From: Hexactinellida sp. DTS-2022
Lineage: Eukaryota > Porifera > Hexactinellida
NCBI GenBank assembly: GCA_028753945.1
Contig: JAPNXP010000008.1
Location: forward strand, 3,100,001 to 3,164,000
Direction: 5' to 3'
DNA length: 64,000 bases
In this document: piece by piece, positions 52,605-64,000 of the stretch
Position numbering within the stretch: the stretch's first letter is position 1
Layout: each line of letters starts with the position of its first letter
The notes under the pieces: model-generated
The model's database searches: none
What the model was told of the DNA's origin: nothing
What the model saw: only the letters and a program-made list of their open reading frames with translations
Position numbers and translations under genes: made by a program

Positions 52605-55600
52605 CTAGAGACATGGTAAAGTTACATTAGTTCGATTATAACCTGCCTGGGCTAGTACGTATGAATGTATTGAATATACCAGTGTATATTATATGTAGGG
52701 TAAACTCGGTTAGTACGTAACACTCGGATAATACATACGTACGTATTTAATATAATTCTACTGTATAAAGATATTAATAATTGTATTACTTATATTATAT
52801 ATCACCTTCTATGTTGTGGAGCCTTTGGTACTATTTCTGTCCTAGCAGAGCCAGAAGGGTTGTATGGGATGGGCAGGGAGTGGGTGGGCTTACGGACAGG
52901 GTACTTGCAGCTATATCCAACCATCTGTTCAATGCCAGGCAGCTATAAATATAGGTTAGGTAAATTGATTAACAAAGGTATTTGTTCTGTCATGTAAACT
53001 CACAGATTCAATCATCTGAACAATTGTAGGTTCACTCAGTCCAAAGAAGTCCTATACAAATAATAATACATAAAGATACAATTTGTTATAACAATGCTAT
53101 TTTAGTAAATATTATTAAATTAATGAATTAAGATAACAAATTGTGTATCTGACACCATTAATATGAATAAAGTTTTAAGATTACAACACTAGCCTCTGGT
53201 CTCATTGTCTTCTTGTTGATTGCGATCTGTCCGTGAGTGGCTCGTAAATTCTGAATGGGTTCTATGATCTTCTCCCACACGACCATGATGGACTTGTCGG
53301 CGATACAGAGCTTCCTGGGAGGGTCCTGCGTCCTGTCTATTGTGTAGACGGAGAAGAGAGGGAGGGATTCCTCCAAGGTGATGGAGCACCAGTACTGGGA
53401 TAGCTGGAATGGATCGTTAACGCTCCAGTAGAACCGCGAACATACATACCCCACCTAGATAAAAATAGTTTCAAGGTAGATCTGTATATACTAAGGAAAA
53501 TTTAGAAAAATATAGATAGTACAATCATTTCATAACAGGAACTCTCTGGGCTTGTAGAACTCTATTGTTCTCACCATATTTTACCATATTACTCAACTTA
53601 CCGGATAGATGCAAGTATCAGTGTAAGTGCACCTGACTTTGGGACAAAGCTGTCCAATCTTTAAGAATATTACATTTCCCACTCGCAACATCAACTTCCC
53701 TTCGCTAGCAGACACGCTAAGGAAGAGGTAGAGAGTAAAACATGTAACTACATAAGTATTAAGTACAGAGTCTATTGATACTAACCTGTCTAGCATGACA
53801 GCGTTACAGTACTGAATGTAGAAGAAATCAGAAGTGAAGAAGCTGCCCACCTCTCCGTCCGAGCCCGTGTAGTGCTCTGTGCACTCCATACTTTTGTCCG
53901 AGTAGAAGTGGCAGCCGGCCAGAGAGGCGCAGGGAAGATGGAAGTACTTGGAGCAGCTGAAGCACATCACGGACGCTTTGTTCTTGTTGCAGTGAGCGCA
54001 GGTCTACAGGGGATAGCAGGTATACGTATAGACTGACATTACATACATCCCGGAACTCACATTACTAGTAGACTTGTCTATTATCTGAGAGACATTCTCC
54101 AGATGTCCGTCCTTTGAAGGGAGAACCCCCTCACTCCACAAAACACACCCGGCATGAACCCACTCATCTATGCCTGCTGCCACCAGTCTCCCCTGCCGCT
54201 TGCTGTCCTGGTCACTCATTTCTGAGCACAGGATGCACACCCGCTCGTCGTCTGGGTCAGGGTAGCTCACACTGCGCGTGGAGAGGAGGTTCGGCTAGAG
54301 AATTAATAGCATCAAATGATTCACAATAATATAGCATAGTCCCCAAAGTATCTCACCATCATCTTGTGACGCCTACACTTCCTAGAAGCAGCGCTCTTGA
54401 GAAAGGCCTTGTAGAAGTCTGGGGACCAAACTGCCCACTTCGTAGCTCGGGTCTGTCGAGGCTTCTTCTAACAAATATATCAGACAATCAAAGCAAAACT
54501 AGTAATTAAAACAGTACTCCCTCGTTAATCCCAAACTCGTTAATTAGTTTAGTACCCTTGTTAATCCGAATAGAGATCGGCCAGAATTTACATTTGAAAT
54601 CTGGCATTGTATGTATTCATATTGAATTCTATCAACTCAAATTTCATTTCCGTAGCTAGCTGGGCTGCATTTAGGGGGGGGGGGGGCTTTCGCCCCCCCT
54701 GGGTTTCCTTTTGCCCCCCCTGGGCTGCCTTTTTCCCCCTTATTTGGATGGGCTTAAAACCTGTATGCAACCCTGGCTAGAGTTCGGATTAACGAGGGCT
54801 CGGTTTGAAGAGGGCCGGATTAGTGAGGGTTCTCATCCTGGCCTAGTATGTTCATACTGATATTGCATTGGATAGGTAATTAACAATAATGCTCAGGTAT
54901 AATAGGGTATTCACTAATCGGAACAATTTCACGTCACTAATTTGAATTTTTGTGTGTGAATGACGATAGGTAAGATAAAAATGGACCCTAAAGTATTTAG
55001 GGCCGGATTTACCATTAGGCTAAGTAGGCTATAGCCTTCGGGCCACTACAGGACCAATGTACAGGAGACTACAGGACCAATGGGCCACTATAGGACCACT
55101 ACCGTAAAATGTCGATCATGTTCGGGCCACTTGTGTGGTTCAGCCTTCAGGCCAATCAAGGGTAAATCCTGCCCTGGCTGTACCATGGTCTAATATATAT
55201 AATACGGCTATACAGCTGCCGAATAATAGTAGAAAATAAGAGTCCAGTTTTGTAATATTATTTTCTAAGCTAAACTATGCTTCCTATTGGCATAATTTGC
55301 ATCGTGTATGGGGTAATCAACCATTGCGAGTCCATTGGAACCACCATTGCGTGTCCATTGAGAATCTCAGATTTGTGGTTGAGCAGTTTAGGCGCCATTA
55401 AACGATGACGTTAACAATTTATGATGAAATGAAAAAAATTCAAATATCATAAATTTCATTTTCTACTTACTTTCTAATAATTTTAAACAGGAATACTAAA
55501 ATAGGAATTTAATTAATAAACTATTACCCCAAAGGCTAGTAAATCGCAAAATAGCGACATTCTAATTATTTTTTAATTATAAGCAACCACATGCTAAAAT

Positions 55601-58600
55601 ACAAGTAGTATCCGAGTTACAACTTTTTATTATTTTCGTCCATAAACGTAAAATAATTGCTGGTTTATAATATTCATTCTCATTTATATTCGGAAAATGT
55701 ATACTAAGTATATTAGCAAATTATCTTCATTTTCTAGTAGTTATTTAGAATCGAATTGTATATTTGTGATGTCATCGTTAAATGGCGCCTAAACAGCTTA
55801 ATTAACCACAAATCTGAGATTCTCAAAAGTGGTTCCATTGGACTCGCAATGGTTCATTACCCCATACACAATGCAAATTATGCCAATAGGAAGCATAGTT
55901 TAGCTTAGAATAAAATTACAAAACTGGACTCTTATTTCCTACTATAATTCGGCAGCATGTATAGCTGGCCCGTATTATAGTTGGCCATGGCTGTACGTAC
56001 CTTGAAGAGGAGATCCGTGTTCGGCTGCTCGGAATCTTGCTTGTCGCTGTCCATTTCCTCCTTGATAGCTTGGTCGAGACTGAGAGGAATGTCGATGCAG
56101 CTAACGTTGTTCTTATCCAGCGTGAACTGAGTGGTCTCCCCGTACATCTCCTGCACTAGGCTCTGGAATTGGTCCGAGAAGGAGGCGCTCTCCCCCACGC
56201 CCAGGTCCAGCAGGGACATCGAGCTGTTGTTATCCGACACAAGTGGAGAGGAGCGACACTTCTTGGTGTCGGCAGAGTCCGGGTCTGGGGACTTGTGTCT
56301 TTTCCGGTCCGAGTTGGACTCGGTGATGTTGCTGAGGGACTCGGGGTCCGAGGGGAGGGGGGAGCAGTCGGATAGGTTGAGGTCGCTGAGAGAGGAGTCG
56401 TGCTTGAGGCTGGAGGGGACCAGCGGGGGCAGGGGCTCCTCGCCGTTGCTGCTAGTCGGGAGTGCGTGCGCGAGGGAGCTGTTGGTGGTAGAGGTGTGGG
56501 CAGTGAGCGGAGTGGAGGTGGCATCAGGGGGAGTGGTTAGGTTGACAGCCAAGTCAGACCTGTTCTGCGGATCTGTGTCAGAGCTGACCGCTTCTGAGAA
56601 CGTGTCCTCTCTCGAGGCCGGGGTGGGGCGGGGCGCCGCGACGGGAACTGCAGGGACGTCCGAGGGGGAGGCGAAGGAGGGGGAGCAGCTGTAGAAGTCG
56701 GCCGGGCTGGAAGAGATCTTATCGGGGGAGCTCCAGAGGAAGCTGAGACTAGGGATCAGAATCTCCAGCGGCACGACAGGCTCCACCAGCACCTTTGTGA
56801 GGTACTGCTTCTTGAGGCGCACTGGCTTCGTGCTGTAGCGCCGGAGAATGGAAGAGCGACGAACCTCCAGAATGGAGTTTAGCTCCTCGTAGAGGGAGTA
56901 GCGGGTCTTCGTGTCGGTGGAGAGGGAGTCGATGAGGTGGGTGTGGGCAGCCGTCATGCTCGTCAACTCGAGACAGTCGAAGTATGAGAGCTCTCTCTTG
57001 TTACAGCTGCTGGTTATCTTCTCCAGGTGCTCCATCAGGTCGCGATGGTCCCTGGTCTTCAGGCAGTGGGAGGTGGAGGCTCGGTCGAGAGAGGGAGAGG
57101 GCAATACGACGGTGCTGAACTTCTGGTTGGGCTTGGGGAAGGAGGGGATCTCTGAGAGGGACCTGGAGCCGGTGGGGCTGCTGGGGAGGGGCGAGTGCTG
57201 AGAAGAGGGCGGCGGAGGGGGGAAGGAGGGGAAAGGGGGCTGCCTAGCCGGCTCTGAGGAGGACTGAGAGGGGTTGAAGGGACTAGGCGGCGGGGCCTGT
57301 CTCTGGAGCTGTTTAGAGGCGGAGCGGGAGGGGGAGTACTCGAGGGGGTTGGAGTTACGGCGGTTTGACTTGTACTTCGAGAGCTGGGCTGGATCCTGCG
57401 GGAACTGACTGACCATTTGCATGTTGTACGGAGAAGACGGGGGGCCCGACTGGTAGGGCACATCGGAGGGAAAGTAAGGGGACTGATAGCCCATAGACTC
57501 CTGCTGGCTGTAAGGATAGCCGTAACCGGGGAACTCTGGAGGCATTCCAATGCTCCCTTTCTTCCTGTTGCTACCTGAACGCATGCCTGCCTCAGATGGA
57601 GTTTGAGGCTTCTTGAACTCGTCTCCTGGAGTCAGGTTATCGACGTAAGCAGGCGCGACTGGGCCCCAGGGAGATGGGTACTTGGGGGTGTGGTAGGTGG
57701 AAGTGACGTCATGCTTGTATTTTGAGTGCAGAGGGGGGTGTGGCTGGATGGGGGGCTTTCCGTGTAACCGTGTTTTATCGGGGGTGCCAGAGCTCGCGGG
57801 ATCCGTGTTAGGTCTCTCGCTCGTGTCAGCCAGCGTGGCCTCCGACTCACTGCCGACCTGGGGCCTGGTTTCCGAGGCTGAAAAGCCGTTAGTACAAGTG
57901 GGGTGTGCATTGTCGCCAGGGCCGGGACAAGAGCTCCTAGTCTCCTGGTTGAGAGAGAACTCCAGACTGGTGCTCAGGTCCTGTTTGTCCGAAGCACTCG
58001 AGTCTAACGAAATTGTAGGCTGGCTCCTGGAGGTGAGTTGGTGCTGGGAGGGCATGGGGGGCTTCTGCTCGGAGTAGGGCCTGAATTTCGAATCATGAGG
58101 GTGTGGGTAGTAATACGGCATGGGACCCTGGTAGGGGGGGTTGTTAGCGTGCATTTGGTGGTAGTTGTACCCGTGTGGCGTCTGGGGGAATATGCTGCTG
58201 CTGCTGCTGCCCGGGTGGTGCTGAAAAGGGGAGTGGGCGTAGCTTTGCGCAGGGGCGGAGTGGGGATAGGAGCCAGACTTGTAGCCCTGCTGCTGCCCGG
58301 GGTACCCCGAGTGTAAGATGTGGCGACTGGACCCAGTCGAGGATTGGGGGTAGGGGGAGTTGGGAGCTTTGAATGGTTTAATCTCAGGGAACTCGAGAGG
58401 GGACTGTGCAACAGAGTGTCCGTGTGGGATATCCAGGCTGGTGGGACGAGGTAGGCTGAATGGCTGCGGAGAAGGGACGCAGTTAGACGAGTCGGATCTA
58501 GAGGCCTGGGGGTTCGGGGAGGTGGTGGCGGGGCCGTAGGGTAGGACAGGCGCTAACTTTGAGACAGACGCGTCTGAGGCAGAGGGAGTGGAGTGGTGGG

Positions 58601-61600
58601 ACTTGTGGTCACCGGACCCTTTGGTCCCGTGCAGAAGTGGCTGGAATGGCTGGTGGACAAATGGAAAGTGGTGCTCGTGGAGAGGGGACTTATCGTCGGG
58701 AATAGGGGAGCAGAACATGAGGTCCGGGTGCATGTCTCCGTGATACGAGAAGTTGCTATGCGGTGCATGTAAGCCGTTCCTATTCTTACTGCCAGGGAAG
58801 CAACTGGATTTCTTTGTCGCAATTATTCGTCTGCCCTTCCTCCTGGGCTTGTTGTCCTCCATCCCAATCTCCTTCTTGACCTTGTCCTCCTCTTCCTTGG
58901 CCTTCTGCAGCTCCGCCACAGTCCGGCGGGGCCTGCGTGTGGAGAAGTCCCGCTTCAAGCCCTGGGGCTGGTCGGTCATCTGGTTAAGCTTGAAAGCCTT
59001 CACAGCATACAGCCTGATGATGCGAGGCGGGTTTCGCTTCTGATACACGCCCTCGCTTTCCTAATAGCAGACAGAGTTATATGCATATACACAAGTATAA
59101 TGTATCGTACGGAATGTATCTTAAAACTTACAAGTTTTTCTCGGTTGAGCTTGGCTTTGTCCTAAAGAGCATAAACTCAAACTCGTACATAACATGGTAT
59201 AATCAAAACTTACAATATATTGCTGTCTCTCAACCATCGGTAGCTTCTTCCACAGGTTGTTAACAGCCCTGGCTCTGTCCATCCATCCTGCAGAATAGAT
59301 GGCTAATAACAGTAAGTACTGGGAGATAGCATAAGTTAATTTACAATATAAATAAGCTCAAGTATAAATAATAAGTTGAGTCTCGTTAGTTAAAATATTC
59401 TCTCATATCCCCATAAAAATTACTTAGAAGTTCCCTTGATGTACAAATTACATTAACCGAGGGTCCAATTGATAAAAAGAATTAGTTCAAGTTCGGTAGA
59501 ATCAGTATTCCAGAATATTCTGACTCTAAACATAACTTCTAAGAATACAATATACAGTCAATATCCGTTAATTCGAATTCTCAGGGGAATAACAATTTAG
59601 TTCGATTTATTGAAAGTTGGAATAAAAACACAGTACACGTAGAACATCAAAATGCAGACAAACACAAATTATTATCTACATGAGAAATACTAACTTAGAA
59701 AAGTTAACTTGATCTACTTTTGTAGTTGTACAATATACTATAGTATACAATTAGAAATTATCTCGTAATTCCTTAGGCCGACAAATTTACAATTGTACTA
59801 CAGAGATTAGAAAAAGCCTGCTAACTTTGGTGGTGATGTGAGGGGGAAAAGACTTTGTACATTATTATGTACATTAAATACAGTTGAAATGTGAAAGTTT
59901 TATTCATAAAGCTTCTCGAGGAATTCAAATTAGACACATTTTAAGTGACATAATTGTATAAATATATTCGAGTTACGGAGGTTGACTGCAATTGTGTAAT
60001 ACATAACAATGCATAAATCAGTCTAGATAGAAATACCTGGATACTTGTCCTTGAGGTCGGTGAATGACATGTTAGCATAGAGGACCGGGGCTTTGGTAGC
60101 CAGAGTCCCTCTCTCCTCGTCCATTACCCAGCGGAGACATGCCTTCTGGTACCGGGTCAGGTGAGGGAGGATGTTCTTGTCAAAGCTGTCAAGTTCGTTG
60201 TCGTCTTCCTCAGTGGTAGAACGTCTGGATTTCAGTCTACGCTCATGCTTCCTCTGTTTCCGACTCTCTTCACGCATTGCCTTCAGGGACTTCTTCTTAG
60301 CAATCAGACCCACGGGCACCTTCAGCTTGCGGTCCCTGGGGGCATCGAGCGACTTCAGAATACTAAATCAATTTCCAACTTAATCAATTATTTCATTATA
60401 CAATAATCAGTATGCAACTAGTACAATACTAATTAAAACAAACTACAAATAACTAGGAAGAGCCTCACTCTCTCGGCTGTTGAATGATTGTAGCTGTCGG
60501 GTTGTGTTCCAGTGTTATGCCAGACGCGTACTAAACAAAATACAATATAGATACTCATATAATACTCATATATCATAATGAGTGCATAACTGACATTCTT
60601 GTTCATGCTGGAGAGTAGATTCATGTCCTCTATGACGGTCTGGTCGATGCTGGAGGATAGGTCGGCCGGGCCAGTGTCTACAAAGCTACTGTTCTGAGAG
60701 GATGGGTTGGGGTCCATGGCCTGGTCGCCTCTCCGTATCCTGCGCAGTTTCTTGAATGGGTTGGACTCCTTCTTATGTCCCACGTACTGTTTGTACGGAA
60801 GTAAGTTCTTCAGACCTTTCTCACGGATGAGAGGCCGACAAAGCGAGCAGTAGTACTTCTTCTGTACCATTTTCTGGATGTCGGATTTGCTGTTGAATCC
60901 ATCACAAGACCCGTGACTCCATCTACTCAATGGAATAAGATACTTAATGAGCCCCCAATGGAATAATTAGCGAACGTGATCAGGACACACAGTTACAAAC
61001 AGTTATAGAAGTACTGCAATAGAAACTAAGTACTATGTATAAATATTGTGAATAAAATAAGCTGACCTCTTGCATAGAGAGCACTTCATGATGAGATCTC
61101 CGTCCAGGTAGTTAACAGAGCATATGTGGCAGGAAGAGCGACTGCCACAGGGCGCACAAAGAGAGAAGTCCTTCTGCCAGGTGCCGTTAATCCCCGGAGA
61201 GTCTGAGGCACACTGGGTGCACTTAACACACCTACATAGACCAATCATAAATTATGCATATCAACAGCTAACAGCTATTAATAGCAACGAATTAGGAGCT
61301 GATACCGCCAAATGTGATTTTGACAGCTAATTGGTATTTGGTATTTGGTCTCAGACAGTGCCGGATTACCGCACGTGCGGACTGTGCGATCGCACAGGGC
61401 CCGGACTGTTTGGGGGGCCCGGTGGGCCCCTCTTCCAGTCTATATTTGGTCAGCCCGTGACCAGGGGCATGGACTACTATGGGATTCATTCTTAATTGGT
61501 GTGGTTGTCACTTCGTCTACGAACTGGTTTATTAATGGATTAAGTCGAATTGCGAAGCTACATAAGAATTGTGTATTCATAACAATTAAACTCAATTTCC

Positions 61601-63983
61601 AAATAGTATATCTAACTTACCTACATTACATATATACGTTAATCAATAAGACGATTTAGTATAGTACTGTATTTGTAATTTAAGGTTAAATTACGGCAGA
61701 GAAACAAATTTCTTGTATTATTCACTATTTGTGAGACATAAATCCCTATAAGATAGAAAGTAATAAACCAAAAAGAAAATGTCTCTATCTATTATACTTT
61801 TTATTTTTTGTGGAGTTTCAAAATTTGGCTAATACAAATCTCCCATAGGGGTCAAAGCTAGAGTGTAACTTTAATTATAGTATAGGGATGATTTTAGTAT
61901 GGGATCATTGAAGTCGCACCAAGTTAGGGCCCGACCAGTAGCTAACGCACAGGGCCCGAAGTGTGCTTAATCCGGCCCTGGTCTCAGAGATACGTATATT
62001 CATTATAATTGGAATTGACGTACTCTGTGCAAACCATTAACTTTAACCACCCTTGTATTAGCGAATAATATAATGTTACTAGGAAATGGAAATATCTGTT
62101 AACACACAAGTTTTCTGTTTGACCTAAATATATTTTGAACAGCCAAATGTGACGTTAAAATACTAAATATGCCTTAATAAGTTTATATACTGAAATGGAC
62201 CAATAAATGTGTTAGATGACCTTTTATACTTAGGAGAATCCTTAACTACGATCTAAAACTGAGCTGTTAACAGCCATGAGGCGGCTGTTAACAGCTATTC
62301 TACTAATACTTACCAGCTACACTTCCAGGGCCCCTTAGGCACGGATCTGAGAGGCGGCTTCAGGCAGTAGGTGTGGTACAGGATGTCGCACTGGTCGCAC
62401 ATGAGGAGACATGCCTCGTCTGTCGCTAGGCTGCAGCCCTCGCAAGACGCGCACTTGGGACACCTCCAGCCGTGTCTGAGTCTCGAGGCGGGGACTTTGG
62501 TCTTGAGGCAGTAGTCGTGGTAGCAGTTGGCACACTGGGCACACACCAGCAGACTGCTGTCCTTTCCCTGTCCGCCCGCCCCGCAGCACGCACACAGATC
62601 CTATGGGGAAACTCGCTAGCATTCTATCCAGTGATATAGTGCATACATACTTGTGTATCCAATGTAGATAAGTACGCAGTATTTATTAATTAAGTATTAC
62701 AAAATGCTATTATATAGAACTAACCTTCTGATAAAGCAGATATCTACTCATATAGGGGAACACGAGAGGTCGAAATGAAGGAATGTGATCAATTTCTAGT
62801 GCAGACTTTCCGTTCAATTCCTATGAGATTATCAAATAGTTGTTATAAATTATAATAAAAATTAAACAACCCAATAATATTGAATGCGAACTTTTCCTCT
62901 GTAGAACTTCCTCCTGCCTTCCTTGAAGTGGTTCCTGAACCTGTTGGTTAAAGCCCCCTTAGGCAGGCCCAGCTGACTGGTGAGCAGGTTACGCAATCTG
63001 TTCTTCTTTTTGTTCTTAACGGTGATGCGCTTAAGGTTGAGTCTCGAGGAGGGGAGCGGCCGTCTGTCCTTGCTGATGCTAACGCCGGGGGTGTAGGACT
63101 CCAGGATCTCCCTCTTCTATAAGAAAGCGTGGCTGAGTTATTAAAATAATTATAATTGGATTTGGTAGTTTTACCTTGAGTCTCTTTCCGACAGAGTCCT
63201 TATAGAAGAGAGACTGCCCGCTGTGTAGCTTGAGGTCAGCTTCGAACTCCTCCTGAGTCTGGAGCTCGATGCTCTTGTCCAACTTGTCCAGATTCTTGTC
63301 GTCCACTTCCTCTTCGTACACGTTGAGCTCCGACCCGACTCCCAGCAGACTGTCTCCTATTCCCCCGTCGGACGCCCCGGTCAGCAGCTCCAGCCCCTCC
63401 TGCAGCACGATGGTGTCTGGCACCAGCAGTATCTCGTCCAGCTCTGTCTTCCCGGCTGTGCAGTCGTCTGCCACAGCCACAGCCACAGCTTCGCTTGGCT
63501 CAGTGACCTCAAGCGGCAGGAGGGGACCTGCCACGCTCGCCTCTTCATGTGCGAGGAATATGTTCACTCCCTAAGTCGACAGATAAATCCCATTCGATTC
63601 AATGCCAATAATGAGAATACCAACCTTAGATTCCCTACACTCCGGACAGAAGTACCTACTCTTTGGTCTGCCCAACATATCGTAGGTATCTCTGCTAATC
63701 TTATCGCATTTAGCATGTATCCACCTACATGAGAATAAGGTATACTCAAACCAGTAACTTAAATTAACACATCTGTAAGTAATGTATCTGACCTTTGGCA
63801 GTAGTCACACTGGATCATAGGAATGTTTGTGACCTGTTTGTAAGCTCCCTGACATATGAAGCAGAAAGAACCTTTGAATCGCAGCTGGTTACACCTACTG
63901 CAGATAGTATAGCCGCCGTGCCAGCGACAAGACGGACCGTTCCCAGCAGACTTAGAGCCACAGTCAATACAGCAACGACATTC
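51190..63983 (-). CDS. KMT2C/D: KMT2C/D-type (MLL3/4) histone H3K4 methyltransferase, C-terminal 2354 aa, 26 exons
   Basis: Catalytic subunit of the enhancer H3K4 mono-methyltransferase complex (COMPASS-like). Exons, 5' to 3' on the minus strand: 63983-63793, 63724-63625, 63570-63175, 63116-62892, 62820-62725, 62600-62314, 61231-61067, 60922-60595, 60530-60469, 60362-60037, 59287-59214, 59161-59132, 59060-56001, 54467-54357, 54294-54061, 54003-53786, 53716-53602, 53454-53188, 53051-53004, 52942-52806, 52604-52403, 52338-52222, 51908-51835, 51773-51752, 51515-51429, 51282-51190. All phases join; total 7065 nt ending TAG. Order of parts: PHD fingers, acidic linker, PHD cluster, HMG-box-like segment, 1020-codon Pro/Ser-rich exon, extended PHD, FYRN, FYRC, WIN motif, SET, post-SET. 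The PHD cluster plus HMG box separates KMT2C/D from KMT2A/B. The donors at 62891 and 53187 are weak, so those ends are least certain. The N-terminal part lies beyond 64000. Confidence 0.93.
52806..54294 (-). other. KMT2C/D: extended PHD, FYRN, FYRC and WIN motif (exons 15-20)
   Basis: Extended [12 protein letters not shown]...[13 protein letters not shown]...[52 protein letters not shown]...[37 protein letters not shown]...GYSCKYPV. The WDR5-binding (WIN) motif follows as [11 protein letters not shown]; most family members read GCARSE here. Confidence 0.9.
54511..54829. mobile_element. Possible pogo-like MITE with G-run insertion (KMT2 intron 13)
   Basis: CTCCCTCGTTAATCC at the left faces GGATTAGTGAGGGTTCTC at the right, with more CTCGTTAAT / ATTAACGAGGG words inside. 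A run of 13-14 G with CTTTCGCCCCCCCTGGG at 54670-54720 looks like another transposon scar. Ends only partly match. Confidence 0.4.
54999..55184. mobile_element. hAT-like MITE (KMT2 intron 13)
   Basis: AGGGCCGGATTTACCATTAG and GGGTAAATCCTGCCCTGG are inverted ends. GGGCCACTA.AGGACCA words repeat inside. No clean 8-bp duplication found. Confidence 0.6.
55186..55998. mobile_element. Foldback element with ~210-bp inverted arms (KMT2 intron 13)
   Basis: Left arm about 55186-55405, right arm about 55770-55996. Shared sequence includes AGAGTCCAGTTTTGTAAT, CTAAACTATGCTTCCTATTG, GCATAATTTGCAT, AATCTCAGATTTGTGGTT and TTAGGCGCCAT. Arms start GTACCATGG / complement of CCATGGCTGTAC. The right arm stops within about four bases of the exon 13 donor (GTACGTAC). 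The centre is AT-rich and non-coding. Confidence 0.82.
56001..59060 (-). other. KMT2C/D: giant Pro/Ser/His-rich exon 13
   Basis: 3060 nt, 1020 codons, low complexity: Pro, Ser, Tyr, His and Gln-rich with [13 protein letters not shown]-like and PPPPPSSQH runs, then a more ordered stretch (about 56750-57070; [37 protein letters not shown]), then acidic Ser-rich sequence. Probably disordered and co-activator binding. Long ORFs on the opposite strand here are compositional shadows. Confidence 0.85.
59132..60362 (-). other. KMT2C/D: HMG-box-like segment (exons 10-12)
   Basis: [19 protein letters not shown] joins [20 protein letters not shown] and [14 protein letters not shown] across two introns. 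This matches the HMG box of KMT2C/D (APVLY.N..F..LK...P). A Lys/Arg-rich helix precedes it. Exon 12 is only 30 nt. Confidence 0.85.
59555..59988. mobile_element. Pogo-like MITE, diverged (KMT2 intron 10)
   Basis: Left end CAGTCAATATCCGTTAATTC, right end TTCGAGTTACGGAGGTTGACTG: matching inverted termini with several differences. Flanks are TA (59553-59554) and CA (59989-59990), one base decayed. Non-coding. Confidence 0.62.
61356..61980. mobile_element. hAT non-autonomous element, exact 8-bp duplication (KMT2 intron 6)
   Basis: 625 bp, ends CAGTGCCGGATTACCGCACG and GTGCTTAATCCGGCCCTG, flanked exactly by GTCTCAGA at 61348-61355 and 61981-61988. GCACAGGGCCCG occurs near both ends. No transposase. 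Confidence 0.9.
61989..62313. other. Rest of KMT2 intron 6, nothing further recognised
   Basis: AT-rich sequence; repeated GCTGTTAACAGC words at 62260-62290 and near 61270 are short palindromes. No exon is expected here because flanking exons join in phase. Confidence 0.45.
63625..63983 (-). other. KMT2C/D: first visible PHD finger pair (exons 1-2)
   Basis: Cys/His pattern [11 protein letters not shown]...TICSRC...CFICQGAY, then [17 protein letters not shown]...YFCPEC. It corresponds to the N-terminal PHD group of KMT2C/D, which binds histone tails or partner subunits. An exon boundary splits the Arg codon in CQRW, as it also does in the later CKRW. Confidence 0.85.
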
Positions 63984-64000
63984 CTATTCGAATGCAAACA

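Larger units (their letters stand above)
60595..62600 (-). other. KMT2C/D: second PHD cluster (exons 6-8)
   Basis: [10 protein letters not shown]...[12 protein letters not shown], then [10 protein letters not shown]...[27 protein letters not shown], then CVKCTQC...[14 protein letters not shown]...[14 protein letters not shown]...YYCSLC. Order and spacing match PHD4-6 of KMT2C/D, the part that reads histone H4 tails in mammals. The intron between exons 6 and 7 holds a hAT element. Confidence 0.88.

Noticed and set aside
55932-56000. Continuation of the KMT2 exon 13 frame past 56001
   Set aside because: It reads into the arm of a transposon and stops. Splicing at GTACGT restores phase with exon 14.
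56131-56694. 187-aa plus-strand ORF opposite KMT2 exon 13
   Set aside because: Low-complexity shadow of the Pro/Ser-rich exon; no domain and no splice context.

Overview
The window is animal nuclear DNA from a non-vertebrate metazoan. It has spliced genes with GT-AG introns, animal-specific genes (afadin, a KMT2C/D-type methyltransferase with its PHD, FYR and SET parts in one protein), G+C-richer exons in A+T-rich surroundings, and a very dense, nested load of DNA transposons and Helitron-like repeats. I see no reverse-transcriptase gene, bacterial gene or CRISPR. The species cannot be fixed. A Ginger-type transposon, intronless genes beside an intron-rich one and a strong TAG splice-acceptor bias would fit a sponge, a cnidarian or another invertebrate lineage.

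Layout. 1-11,600: tandem array of nine ~1.4-kb satellite-like units, eight of which carry a ~114-nt near-perfect hairpin. A shorter palindromic repeat multiplies at the same internal site. 11,600-13,100: palindromic G+C-rich repeats and nested small transposons. 13,149-13,769 (-): an unrecognised 206-aa protein. 14,100-17,700: Helitron-like and minisatellite-bearing repeats. 17,715-25,282 (+): three consecutive genes without visible introns: SLC35B4 (nucleotide-sugar transporter), AFDN (afadin, 1510 aa) and PGPEP1 (pyroglutamyl peptidase). 25,480-30,220: nested transposons ending with a decayed hAT transposase. 30,282-31,445 (+): a protein resembling kinetochore SKA3. 32,289-36,206 (+): NEIL1 DNA glycosylase in four exons whose introns are full of repeats. 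38,435-41,795: a young, almost intact Ginger-type transposon with ~160-190-bp inverted termini and a TATT target duplication. 41,800-49,600: repeats, including a 2.8-kb structure with long inverted arms. 51,190-63,983 (-): the C-terminal 2354 residues of a KMT2C/D (MLL3/4) histone H3K4 methyltransferase in 26 reconstructed exons; its 5' part lies beyond the right edge.

The host genes have unrelated housekeeping roles (Golgi/ER transport, junctions, peptide turnover, mitosis, base-excision repair, enhancer chromatin) and show no sign of working as a unit. The distinctive signals are the hairpin satellite with paired arm changes, the young Ginger element with one in-frame stop, the H3-like ARTE motif in KMT2, the TAG acceptor bias, and a foldback element ending at a KMT2 splice donor.
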